Program-made: the position numbers and the translations under genes
Assembly: GCA_023410155.1 (NCBI GenBank)
Contig: JAEYQF010000087.1
Location: 1-6,344, forward strand
DNA from: Verrucomicrobiota bacterium
Lineage (GTDB): Bacteria > Verrucomicrobiota > Verrucomicrobiia > Opitutales > Opitutaceae
DNA length: 6,344 nt
Direction of reading: 5' to 3'
The notes under the pieces: model-generated
Databases searched by the model: none
What the model saw: only the letters and a program-made list of their open reading frames with translations
Told to the model about the DNA's origin: nothing
Part shown: positions 1-5,983 of the stretch, piece by piece
How positions within the stretch are numbered: the first letter of the stretch is position 1
Layout: each line of letters begins with the position of its first letter

Positions 1-18
1 CCTCTACACCCATCCAAC

Positions 19-1212
19 ATGTCCTCCACGCTGCCGCCCCTGTCTGTCTGGGCTCGTAATGTTTCGCCGTCGCCGACGCTCGCGATCGACGCGAAAGCCA
101 AGGCGCTTCAAGCCGCCGGCGAAGACGTCTGTGGTTTCGCCGCCGGCGAGCCCGACTTCGACACACCGGAGCACATCAAGGAAGCGGCGATCGCCGCGCT
201 GAAGGCCGGCAAAACCAAATACGCTCCTACGCCCGGCATCCCCGAACTGCGCAAGGCCATCGTCGAGCGCTACGCGGCTGAGTATAATTTCACGATTACG
301 CCGGAGCAGGTGATCGTCTCGCCCGGCGGGAAGTTCAATTGCTACCTCGGCGTTCTCGCCACGTGCTCACCGGGCGACGAAGTGATCGTGCCCGCGCCGT
401 ATTGGGTGAGTTATCCGGAGATGGTGAAACTCGCCGGCGCCGTGCCGAAGTTCGTGCTCGCCGACGACAAGACCGGCTTCCGTCTCACGCCCGCGATGCT
501 CGAGGCCGAGATCACGCCGAAGACACGCCTGCTCATTCTCAACTCGCCGTCGAATCCGACCGGCGCTGTTTACACGCGCGAAGAACTCGAGGCGATCGTC
601 GACGTCGCCGTGAAACACAACCTCTACATCCTCTCCGATGAGATGTATGAGCACCTCGTTTACGACGGCGTGAAACCGACCTGCGTTGCGATGCTCAGCG
701 AAGAAGCGCGTGCCCGCACGATCACGGTCGCCGGTTTTTCCAAGACCTACGCCATGACCGGCTGGCGTATCGGCACGACGGTGGCGCCGCTGCCGATCGC
801 GAAAGCAATCGCCGAACTTCAGAGCCAGATGTCGTCCAACGTGACGACGTTCGGCCAATACGGCGCGCTCGCCGCGCTCAAAGAAAAGGAAAAGACCAGC
901 GCAGCGTTGAAGACGATGATGACTGCCTTCGACCGCCGTCGCCGTTTCCTCCACGCGGAGCTCAACAAGATCCCCGGCATCAGCTGTCTGCTCGCGGAAG
1001 GCGCGTTTTATCTCTTCCCGAACATCTCGAGCTTCGGTCTGAAAGATACCGATTTCTGCACGCGACTCCTCGAGCAGGAGAAAGTCGCGGCCGTGCCCGG
1101 CAGCTCGTTCGGCGCGGAAGGTTACCTGCGTCTCAGCTACGCGACCAGCGACGAAGTTCTCCGCAAGGGCGTGGAGCGACTCGCGCGTTTCTGCGCCACG
1201 CTCCGCGCCTGA
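19..1212 (+). CDS. Aspartate aminotransferase, class I/II PLP-dependent, subgroup I-beta
   Basis: This enzyme transfers the amino group between aspartate and 2-oxoglutarate, giving oxaloacetate and glutamate, in the cytosol. The 397-residue length is normal for the family. Fold-type I landmarks are all visible: AGEPDFDTPEH near residue 42, KTKYAPTPGIPELR near 65, the cofactor-stacking W129, the NSPSNPTG motif (N179), D207 and Y210 that hold the pyridine ring and phenol oxygen, the Schiff-base K242 within FSKTYAMTGWRIG, and the substrate-carboxylate R371 in LRLSYATS. K105 in GGKFNCYLG matches the lysine that reads the distal carboxylate in the Thermus-type (I-beta) enzymes, which supports aspartate as substrate. 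Some I-beta members also transaminate prephenate; this cannot be excluded here. The ATG at 19 gives the usual N-terminus. Only 18 bases lie upstream and they show no Shine-Dalgarno sequence or in-frame stop, so an upstream start cannot be ruled out. The gene converges on glnS and ends in TGA just before the repeat array. Confidence 0.93.
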   Translation: MSSTLPPLSVWARNVSPSPTLAIDAKAKALQAAGEDVCGFAAGEPDFDTPEHIKEAAIAALKAGKTKYAPTPGIPELRKAIVERYAAEYNFTITPEQVIVSPGGKFNCYLGVLATCSPGDEVIVPAPYWVSYPEMVKLAGAVPKFVLADDKTGFRLTPAMLEAEITPKTRLLILNSPSNPTGAVYTREELEAIVDVAVKHNLYILSDEMYEHLVYDGVKPTCVAMLSEEARARTITVAGFSKTYAMTGWRIGTTVAPLPIAKAIAELQSQMSSNVTTFGQYGALAALKEKEKTSAALKTMMTAFDRRRRFLHAELNKIPGISCLLAEGAFYLFPNISSFGLKDTDFCTRLLEQEKVAAVPGSSFGAEGYLRLSYATSDEVLRKGVERLARFCATLRA

Positions 1213-1214
1213 GT

Positions 1215-1346
1215 GCGCACCGACTCGTGCCACACTGCGTCCCGAGTCGGGACAAAGTGCGGCCCGGCTCGGGACCGATTGCGGACCGAGTCGAGCCCAG
1301 GTGCGGACACGGTCGCGGTAAGGTGCGTCCCGAGTCGCGACAAGGT
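1215..1346. repeat. Six tandem copies of an imperfect 22-bp repeat
   Basis: Six directly adjacent 22-bp units start at 1215, 1237, 1259, 1281, 1303 and 1325, with no spacers. Each unit begins with GCG, has a core resembling CGAGTCG at unit positions 7-13 and ends in T, usually as AAGGT or AAAGT. Unit positions 1, 2, 3, 6, 11, 12, 13, 15 and 22 are the same in all six. Units 2 and 6 agree at 20 of 22 bases; other pairs compared by hand agree at 15-17. Unit 2 contains a perfect 15-bp dyad (GTCCCGA, G, TCGGGAC at 1239-1253). The outer dyad is partly kept in units 3 and 6 and mostly lost in 1, 4 and 5. The period is not a multiple of three and the array starts two bases after the stop codon of the aminotransferase, so it is non-coding repeat DNA. 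Its function is unknown. Confidence 0.88.
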
Positions 1347-1356
1347 GCCGCAACGA

Positions 1357-1386
1357 AAAGAGCCTGCCGACAACGGCAGGCTCTTT
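1357..1386. terminator. Bidirectional rho-independent terminator
   Basis: A perfect 13-bp inverted repeat has left arm AAAGAGCCTGCCG (1357-1369), loop ACAA (1370-1373) and right arm CGGCAGGCTCTTT (1374-1386). The T tract at the right end serves + strand transcripts, and the A tract at 1356-1359 becomes a U tract on the - strand. It lies between the convergent aspartate aminotransferase and glnS, 22 bp past the glnS stop codon and about 145 bp past the aminotransferase stop, so it probably ends both transcripts. Confidence 0.9.
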
Positions 1387-1408
1387 CTGTTGAAGAGTCA
1401 GCGGCGGA

Positions 1409-3190
1409 CTATTTCGCCCAGGTATCTTTCAGCGTGATCGTGCGGTTGAGCACGAGACCATCGGGACGCGAATCCTTCGAATCAGGCGTGAAGTAACCGA
1501 GACGCTCGAACTGCACGACTTCGCCGGGCTTCAAATCGCTGAGCGTGGGTTCGAGGCGGGCCTGCACGATTTCGAGCGAGCGCGGGTTCACATGCTTGAG
1601 GAAATCGCCGTCAGCATCGGGCTCGGCTGCGGTGAAGAGGCGGTCGTAGAGACGAACTTCCGCCGTGACGCTGCGAGAGGCGCTGACCCAATGGATGGTG
1701 CCTTTGACCTTGCGGTCGGCATTGGGCTGACCGGAGCGAGTGGTGAGGTCGGCGGTGCAGCGAAGCTCAGTCACGGCGCCGGATGCGTCCTTGATCACTT
1801 CTTCGCACTTGATGATGCAGGCGTATTTGAGACGCACTTCGCCGCCGGGTTTGAGGCGGAAATATTTCGGCGGCGGAACCTCGGCGAAATCGTCGCTCTC
1901 GATGAAGACTTCGCGGGTGAGCGCGACTTTGCGCGTGGTGGGATTTTCGTCCTGCGGGTTGTTCGTGGCGTCGCACTCGATGACTTCGTCCGGCGCGAGG
2001 TTGGTGAGGACGAGCTTGATCGGGCGCAGCACCGCGAGACGGCGCTGGGCGAGCGAATTGAGTTCGTCGCGGATCGCGTGCTCGAAGACGGCGATGTCGG
2101 TGACGCTGTCGTATTTGGTCACACCGACGCCGATCACGAAGCGGCGGAGGGCGCTCGCGGGAATGCCGCGACGGCGGAGGCCGGAGAGCGTGGGCATGCG
2201 CGGATCGTCCCAACCGGCGACGATCTTTTCGTTCACGAGGTGCAGCAGCTTGCGCTTGCTGACGATCATGTAGCTCGGGATCAGCTTCGCGAATTCGTAT
2301 TGATGCGGGAGGGTGCGCGGCAGTTCGAGCGCTTCGAGGATCCAGTCGTAAAGCGCGCGGTGGTCGACGAATTCGAGGGTGCAGATCGAGTGGGTGACGC
2401 CTTCGAGGTAATCGCTCAGGCAGTGGGCGTAGTCGTAGAGCGGGTAGATGCACCACTTGTCGCCGGCGTGGTGATGCGGCACGTGGCGGATGCGATAGAG
2501 GAGGGGATCGCGCAGCCAGACATTGGGCGAGGCCATGTCGATCTTCGCGCGGAGCGTGCGGGCGCCGTCAGGAAACTCACCGGCGCGCATACGCTGGAAG
2601 AGATCAAGATTCTCCTCGATGGAGCGCGTGCGATGGGGCGACTCGCGTCCGGGTTTATCGGGCGCGCCGCGATACTCGTCGGTTTCCTTGGGCGTGAGAT
2701 CGCAAACGTAGGCTTTGCCCTTTTTGATCAACTGCAGGGCGTATTCGTAGAGTTGATCGAGGTAATCGGAGGCAAAGAATGGCTCGGTGTTCGGGGCATC
2801 GGGAGAAAGCGGCGCGATAAAATAATCGGGTGCGCCGTGGCTGGTGATGGCGGCGGGCGTGCCGCCCTTCGGTTTGAAAGCGAGGCAGTGATCGGCCCAG
2901 CCGGCGATGAGCCAACGGACGTCGGCGGTGATGGACTCGACATACTCGACCTCCTCCTTGGCCGGATTCGTGTCGTCCATGCGGAGGTTGCACTGTCCGG
3001 CGTTTTCGCGGGCGATGCCGAAATTCAGGCAGATGGATTTCGCGTGGCCGATGTGGAGATAGCCGTTGGGCTCTGGCGGGAAGCGCGTAACGATCTTGGC
3101 GTAGCGGTTTTCGGCGACGTGCTGCGCCACGATATCGCGAATGAAATCGCTGGGCGCCGGCGCGGCGGGAGGAGTGGGCTCGACGGGCAT
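1409..3190 (-). CDS. glnS: Glutaminyl-tRNA synthetase (class Ic) with an internal insert
   Basis: GlnRS charges tRNA-Gln with glutamine using ATP, releasing AMP and PPi, in the cytosol. The 593-residue product aligns by eye with E. coli GlnRS (about 554 residues) from end to end. The Rossmann-fold catalytic part carries FPPEPNGYLHIGHAKS with HIGH at residues 46-49, D72-D73 in DDTNP, and the KMSKS-equivalent VSKRK at 310-314. YPLYDYAHC (249-257) supplies Y252 and H256, matching E. coli Y211 and H215 that select glutamine. Together with C270, matching C229, this separates it from glutamyl-tRNA synthetases. The C-terminal anticodon-binding beta-barrels run from about 385 and end in TLKDTWAK. Compared with E. 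coli, about 35 extra residues sit between W98 and S141, just before the acceptor-stem-binding domain; this accounts for most of the added length. The ATG at 3190 gives a short proline/alanine-rich leader before the conserved FIRDIV. No Shine-Dalgarno sequence is evident. It lies 75 bp downstream of the pyrophosphatase gene on the same strand. Confidence 0.96.
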   Translation of the reverse strand: MPVEPTPPAAPAPSDFIRDIVAQHVAENRYAKIVTRFPPEPNGYLHIGHAKSICLNFGIARENAGQCNLRMDDTNPAKEEVEYVESITADVRWLIAGWADHCLAFKPKGGTPAAITSHGAPDYFIAPLSPDAPNTEPFFASDYLDQLYEYALQLIKKGKAYVCDLTPKETDEYRGAPDKPGRESPHRTRSIEENLDLFQRMRAGEFPDGARTLRAKIDMASPNVWLRDPLLYRIRHVPHHHAGDKWCIYPLYDYAHCLSDYLEGVTHSICTLEFVDHRALYDWILEALELPRTLPHQYEFAKLIPSYMIVSKRKLLHLVNEKIVAGWDDPRMPTLSGLRRRGIPASALRRFVIGVGVTKYDSVTDIAVFEHAIRDELNSLAQRRLAVLRPIKLVLTNLAPDEVIECDATNNPQDENPTTRKVALTREVFIESDDFAEVPPPKYFRLKPGGEVRLKYACIIKCEEVIKDASGAVTELRCTADLTTRSGQPNADRKVKGTIHWVSASRSVTAEVRLYDRLFTAAEPDADGDFLKHVNPRSLEIVQARLEPTLSDLKPGEVVQFERLGYFTPDSKDSRPDGLVLNRTITLKDTWAK

Positions 3191-3265
3191 GACCGGTCAC
3201 ATTGCGCGTCCCCCGCCGGCTACGCAACGCGTTTTGGGGATCCGTGCGACTAACGGCAGAAAGAG

Positions 3266-5005
3266 TCAGGCGCGCACGCGCTTGAAGGGAGGACTGGAGG
3301 CGGCGGACACGGAGCCCTCGTTGGACATCTCTTTGAGCAGGCCGGTCAGATACGGGATCAACTGCTTCTTGCGACTGACGACCCCGGGCATGTCGAAGAT
3401 CTCGTCCTGCTCCACGTGGGGATAGGAGATGCGGTCGATGAACGCCGAGTCGCCTTTCACAAGGAGCAGGGAGTTTTGTGTGTTGATGTCGGTGACGAGC
3501 AGCGCAGCAAACAAGAGATGCTCGGAGTCGCGCAGTTCCTGCAACGCGGCGGCAATGGCGGTCGAGTGGCGCCAAAAATTGCCGAAGCCGAGTTCCTCGA
3601 CTTGGGAGACGGCGAAGCGGGCGTTTTCCTCTTCGTAGATCTTGTAGTCGGAGCGGACGATTTTGTCGGGTGGGTTAGCGAGGATAACCGAGCCGGAGTT
3701 GAAGATTTCCTCGGCCAGTTGCTTCGACTGGATGCCGGCGATTTCCGCGAGCCAAGCGAGCAGGATGGCGTCCTTGCGCGTCGTGGTCGGGCCGTTGAGG
3801 TGGAGCGTGTCTGAGATCAGTCCGCCCATGAGGATGCCCGCGATCTGAGGCGAAGGTTGCAGCCCCTCCCGGCGGAATAGATCGGCGACGATCGTGCAGG
3901 TGGAGCCGACCGGCTCGTTGAGAAAAAGAATCGGCTGTGAGGTGTTGATCGCGCCGAGTCGGTGGTGATCGATGATCTCGGTGATGGTCACCTCGTCCGC
4001 GCCGGGGACGGCCTGGCTGATCTCGTTGTGATCGACGAGCACGAGGCGGGTCTTGGGCTGCTTGAGAATGTCGGTCTTAGTGATGATTCCCTGCAGGGTG
4101 CCATCGTCGGCCGTCACGAGCATCGAGTGCGGTGAGTTGGCGGAAAAACGCTTTCGCATCTCGGCGATGCGCGTGTCGGGGCTCACCGTGACGTAGTTCG
4201 TGTCGATCACGCGTTCGATGGTGGAGGCGGTGCGGACGATCAGTGACGTCGTGGCGGAATCGTAGGGGCTCACGATCAGGCTGGTGCCATTGGCCTTCGC
4301 CAGCGCGAGAATCTCGTCGTCGATTTCGTAGTTGCCCGTCACGACCACCGCGCGCACGCCGATCTCGATCGCGCGCTTCTGCACGTCGCGCCGGTCGCCG
4401 ACGATGATGACCGACTGTCCCGCAGGGATGTTATCGCGGATGGAAATGCTCCAGAACGAGCGGATGTCCATCGTGCCGAGGCGCACGAAGAGTTCTTCGA
4501 CCCGACTCTCCCCGACGACGTGGAGGGCGCGGCCCCGCAGGGTGCGAGTGATGTGCGCGAGGGAAGTGCGGACGATCCGCAGTTGCTTCGGTTCGCTCAA
4601 CCGCGGGATGAATACGGAACCCAACGCGGTGAGGGAAACGGTGCCGAGGATGTTTCGGCGCGTCGAAGTAACCGGCAGCACACGAACATCGTGCTGATCG
4701 AAAATCTCGAGGGCCTCCGAGCACGTGGAGTTTTCCGTGAGCGAGAGCACGTTGGACTCCATGAAATCGCGCACCCGCGGGCTGACGTCGCTGAGGTAGA
4801 GTGGCAGCGGTTGCTGGAATCGGGCCAGAATCGTGTCGATGCGGGCATTCGAATTGCCGCAGCGGGCCGCGACGTAGCCGTTCTCCCCGCGCGCGCTCTT
4901 GAATGCTGCATAGCCGATGGCGGAGCAGATCGCGTCGGAATCCGGATTCCGGTGTCCGATCACGTAAGTGGTCTGTTGGGAGTGCGCTGGTGCGGCAGGC
5001 GTCAT
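3266..5005 (-). CDS. Manganese-dependent family II inorganic pyrophosphatase with CBS-DRTGG-CBS regulatory insert
   Basis: This enzyme hydrolyses PPi to two phosphates in the cytosol. The DHH-family catalytic core is split. Residues 1-70 carry GHRNPDSD, with metal ligands H18, D22 and D24. Residues from about 321 carry D325 in VDHNE, H347 and H348 in IIDHHRLG, and D399 in GLISDTLHLNG. The C-terminal DHHA2 domain carries the substrate-binding SRKKQ at 544-548. These match the B. subtilis ligands H9, D13, D15, D75, H97 and D149. Between the halves lies a regulatory insert: CBS motif 1 (about 75-129), a DRTGG-type domain (about 135-255) and CBS motif 2 (about 268-320). In characterised relatives from Clostridium and Desulfitobacterium, CBS motifs bind AMP/ADP as inhibitors and diadenosine polyphosphates activate. 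The 579-residue length fits this subtype. The serine/alanine-rich tail after about 560 is not conserved. The start at 5005 leaves 13 residues before the first core strand. Downstream on the same strand is glnS; upstream is a pseudopilin, and co-transcription is not shown. Confidence 0.94.
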   Translation of the reverse strand: MTPAAPAHSQQTTYVIGHRNPDSDAICSAIGYAAFKSARGENGYVAARCGNSNARIDTILARFQQPLPLYLSDVSPRVRDFMESNVLSLTENSTCSEALEIFDQHDVRVLPVTSTRRNILGTVSLTALGSVFIPRLSEPKQLRIVRTSLAHITRTLRGRALHVVGESRVEELFVRLGTMDIRSFWSISIRDNIPAGQSVIIVGDRRDVQKRAIEIGVRAVVVTGNYEIDDEILALAKANGTSLIVSPYDSATTSLIVRTASTIERVIDTNYVTVSPDTRIAEMRKRFSANSPHSMLVTADDGTLQGIITKTDILKQPKTRLVLVDHNEISQAVPGADEVTITEIIDHHRLGAINTSQPILFLNEPVGSTCTIVADLFRREGLQPSPQIAGILMGGLISDTLHLNGPTTTRKDAILLAWLAEIAGIQSKQLAEEIFNSGSVILANPPDKIVRSDYKIYEEENARFAVSQVEELGFGNFWRHSTAIAAALQELRDSEHLLFAALLVTDINTQNSLLLVKGDSAFIDRISYPHVEQDEIFDMPGVVSRKKQLIPYLTGLLKEMSNEGSVSAASSPPFKRVRA

Positions 5006-5053
5006 GTGGCGTGGGTGGACAGCCTACGTCGGCACTCGTGCGGGGCAAAGTGT

Positions 5054-5075
5054 AAATAAGGGCGCCCCGCGGCCC
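5054..5075 (-). terminator. Possible weak terminator after the pseudopilin gene
   Basis: Read on the - strand, a GC-rich hairpin (GGGC and GC pairing with GC and GCCC, one bulged base, GGG loop; 5060-5075) is followed by TTATTT (5059-5054), 12 bases past the pseudopilin stop. The stem is short and the T tract is interrupted, so this is only a candidate. If real, it would separate pseudopilin transcription from the pyrophosphatase gene. Confidence 0.35.
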
Positions 5076-5087
5076 AGGTGGACAACG

Positions 5088-5876
5088 TCAGTTCTGCGGT
5101 GGCGCCACCGAAACCGTCCCAGCCTGCGTGCCCACGCCCGCCTGAGCGTTGCTCGAGTAGACGCGCGGGTTGCGATTCGTCGCGGAATCGTTGCCGCGGT
5201 AAGGGAGTGCCTGAAGGATGTTGGAGGTCTTCCGACCGTTCGAGGCGGTGAGTTGGTTTTCGCCCTGGAGGTCCTTGTAATAGACGACATTTCCGCCGAG
5301 GAAGGCGATGAAGCCGCCGTCGTCTTTATAGGCGCCGTTCTCGAGTGACCAAAGTCCGTTGGTGCCAAGGCCCCGAGTAAACGCGATGGGCGAGGTCGCC
5401 GGGTCGGACATGCGCAGGCCGCCGACCACCTCAATGGAGAGGGTAGACGTAGCGAAGTCCGTGTTGAGGGTCGGGCTGCCGGTCGAAGAGGGATTGAGAA
5501 TGGCTGCAGGGATCGCCTGGGGAAAATAGGGATCCGTTTTCGAGTAATACATCGCGGGATCAGTGATCCCGCCGCTCTTCGCGAGTGCTGCCGCCCAGAG
5601 ATAATCGCTGGTGGAAAGGGTGGTGCCCGAGGGCCGAAATGTCGTCGGATCGATGTTCACGCCTGGCAGGCGATCATTGTTGTCCGCGGCGTAGATCATC
5701 GCGGCCTTGGCGATCTCGCGGAGGTTGTTGGAGTCGACGGCCCGTTGCGCTTTTTCGCGCACGGCTCCGATGGTGGGGATGAAGATTGCCGCCAGGATTC
5801 CGATGATGGCGATAACCGTGAGCAGTTCGATCAACGTGAAGCCCGCATGAGCGGTGCGACGGCTGGAGATTCGCAT
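5088..5876 (-). CDS. Type IV pilin-like / type II secretion pseudopilin with class III signal peptide
   Basis: The product is a prepilin-like secreted protein of 262 residues. It has a basic 12-residue leader (MRISSRRTAHAG), then FTLIELLTVIAIIGILAAIF. This is the classic prepilin peptidase site, with predicted cleavage after G12, phenylalanine at +1 and glutamate at +5 (E17). The hydrophobic N-terminal helix (about 13-34) runs into an amphipathic helix containing REKAQRA. The C-terminal half contains GGFIAFLGGNVVYYKDL (187-203), which resembles a degenerate form of the H-X9-DG-type glycine motif of planctomycete and verrucomicrobial pseudopilins, with the usual histidine and aspartate-glycine altered. 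After it comes a tail of about 59 residues, rich in N, S, A, Q and G towards the end. I chose the ATG at 5876 because the in-frame ATG at 5951 would add 25 residues ahead of a leader that is already complete. No secretion or pilus assembly genes lie beside it, so its partner machine is unknown. Confidence 0.88.
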   Translation of the reverse strand: MRISSRRTAHAGFTLIELLTVIAIIGILAAIFIPTIGAVREKAQRAVDSNNLREIAKAAMIYAADNNDRLPGVNIDPTTFRPSGTTLSTSDYLWAAALAKSGGITDPAMYYSKTDPYFPQAIPAAILNPSSTGSPTLNTDFATSTLSIEVVGGLRMSDPATSPIAFTRGLGTNGLWSLENGAYKDDGGFIAFLGGNVVYYKDLQGENQLTASNGRKTSNILQALPYRGNDSATNRNPRVYSSNAQAGVGTQAGTVSVAPPQN

Positions 5877-5983
5877 GGCGCCGGAGTGTGCGCGGAGCGT
5901 CGGTCCGCGAGGCGCGAACGACAAGCAGATTCTCCCCGTAAGACTGGACACCCGTTCGCGCGGACACCTACGCTTCGCGCCCC
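5877..5983. other. Divergent intergenic region with a 9-bp inverted repeat
   Basis: These 107 bases separate the divergent pseudopilin (-) and aminotransferase (+) genes and must hold at least the promoter of the aminotransferase and probably both. Two inverted repeats are visible. GCGCGAACG (5912-5920) pairs with CGTTCGCGC (5953-5961) across a 32-base spacer. CGCGGA (5891-5896) pairs with TCCGCG (5904-5909) across 7 bases, in the presumed pseudopilin leader. A loose sigma-70-like pair for the + strand is TGGACA (5945-5950) and TACGCT (5969-5974), spaced by 18 bases. None of these is strong enough to call an operator or promoter with certainty. Confidence 0.35.

Noticed and set aside
1215..1346. 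CRISPR array or integron-like attC sites
   Set aside because: The repeats are contiguous with no unique spacers, the units differ from one another, and there are no cas, integrase or cassette genes in the window.
367..1353. A 328-codon open frame on the - strand, antisense to aspartate aminotransferase and running into the repeat array
   Set aside because: The translation is arginine-rich with no motif, and the opposite strand encodes a clear full-length enzyme.
1137..1496. Short open frames across the 22-bp repeat array on both strands
   Set aside because: They arise because the GC-rich repeats lack stop codons. The 22-bp period shifts frame at each unit, and no start site or family resemblance supports a peptide.
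1592..3253. A 553-codon open frame on the + strand, antisense to glnS
   Set aside because: It lies almost entirely over the well-supported glnS, and its translation is compositionally biased (rich in D, E, G, A, V, R) with no recognisable domain. Long antisense open frames are expected opposite GC-rich genes.
3191..3265. Terminator or riboswitch between the pyrophosphatase gene and glnS
   Set aside because: Only a weak imperfect stem (TTGCG with CGCAA, long loop) can be drawn on the - strand, with no T tract and no recognisable conserved RNA motif.
5031..5051. Stray copy of the 22-bp repeat upstream of the pyrophosphatase gene (CGGGGCAAAGT at 5041-5051)
   Set aside because: Ten of 11 bases match the end of unit 2, but the rest of the unit does not match, so chance similarity in GC-rich DNA is the simpler reading.
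5877..5951. Longer pseudopilin start at the ATG at 5951
   Set aside because: It would put 25 extra residues before a complete basic prepilin leader; class III leaders of this type are normally short, so the ATG at 5876 is preferred.
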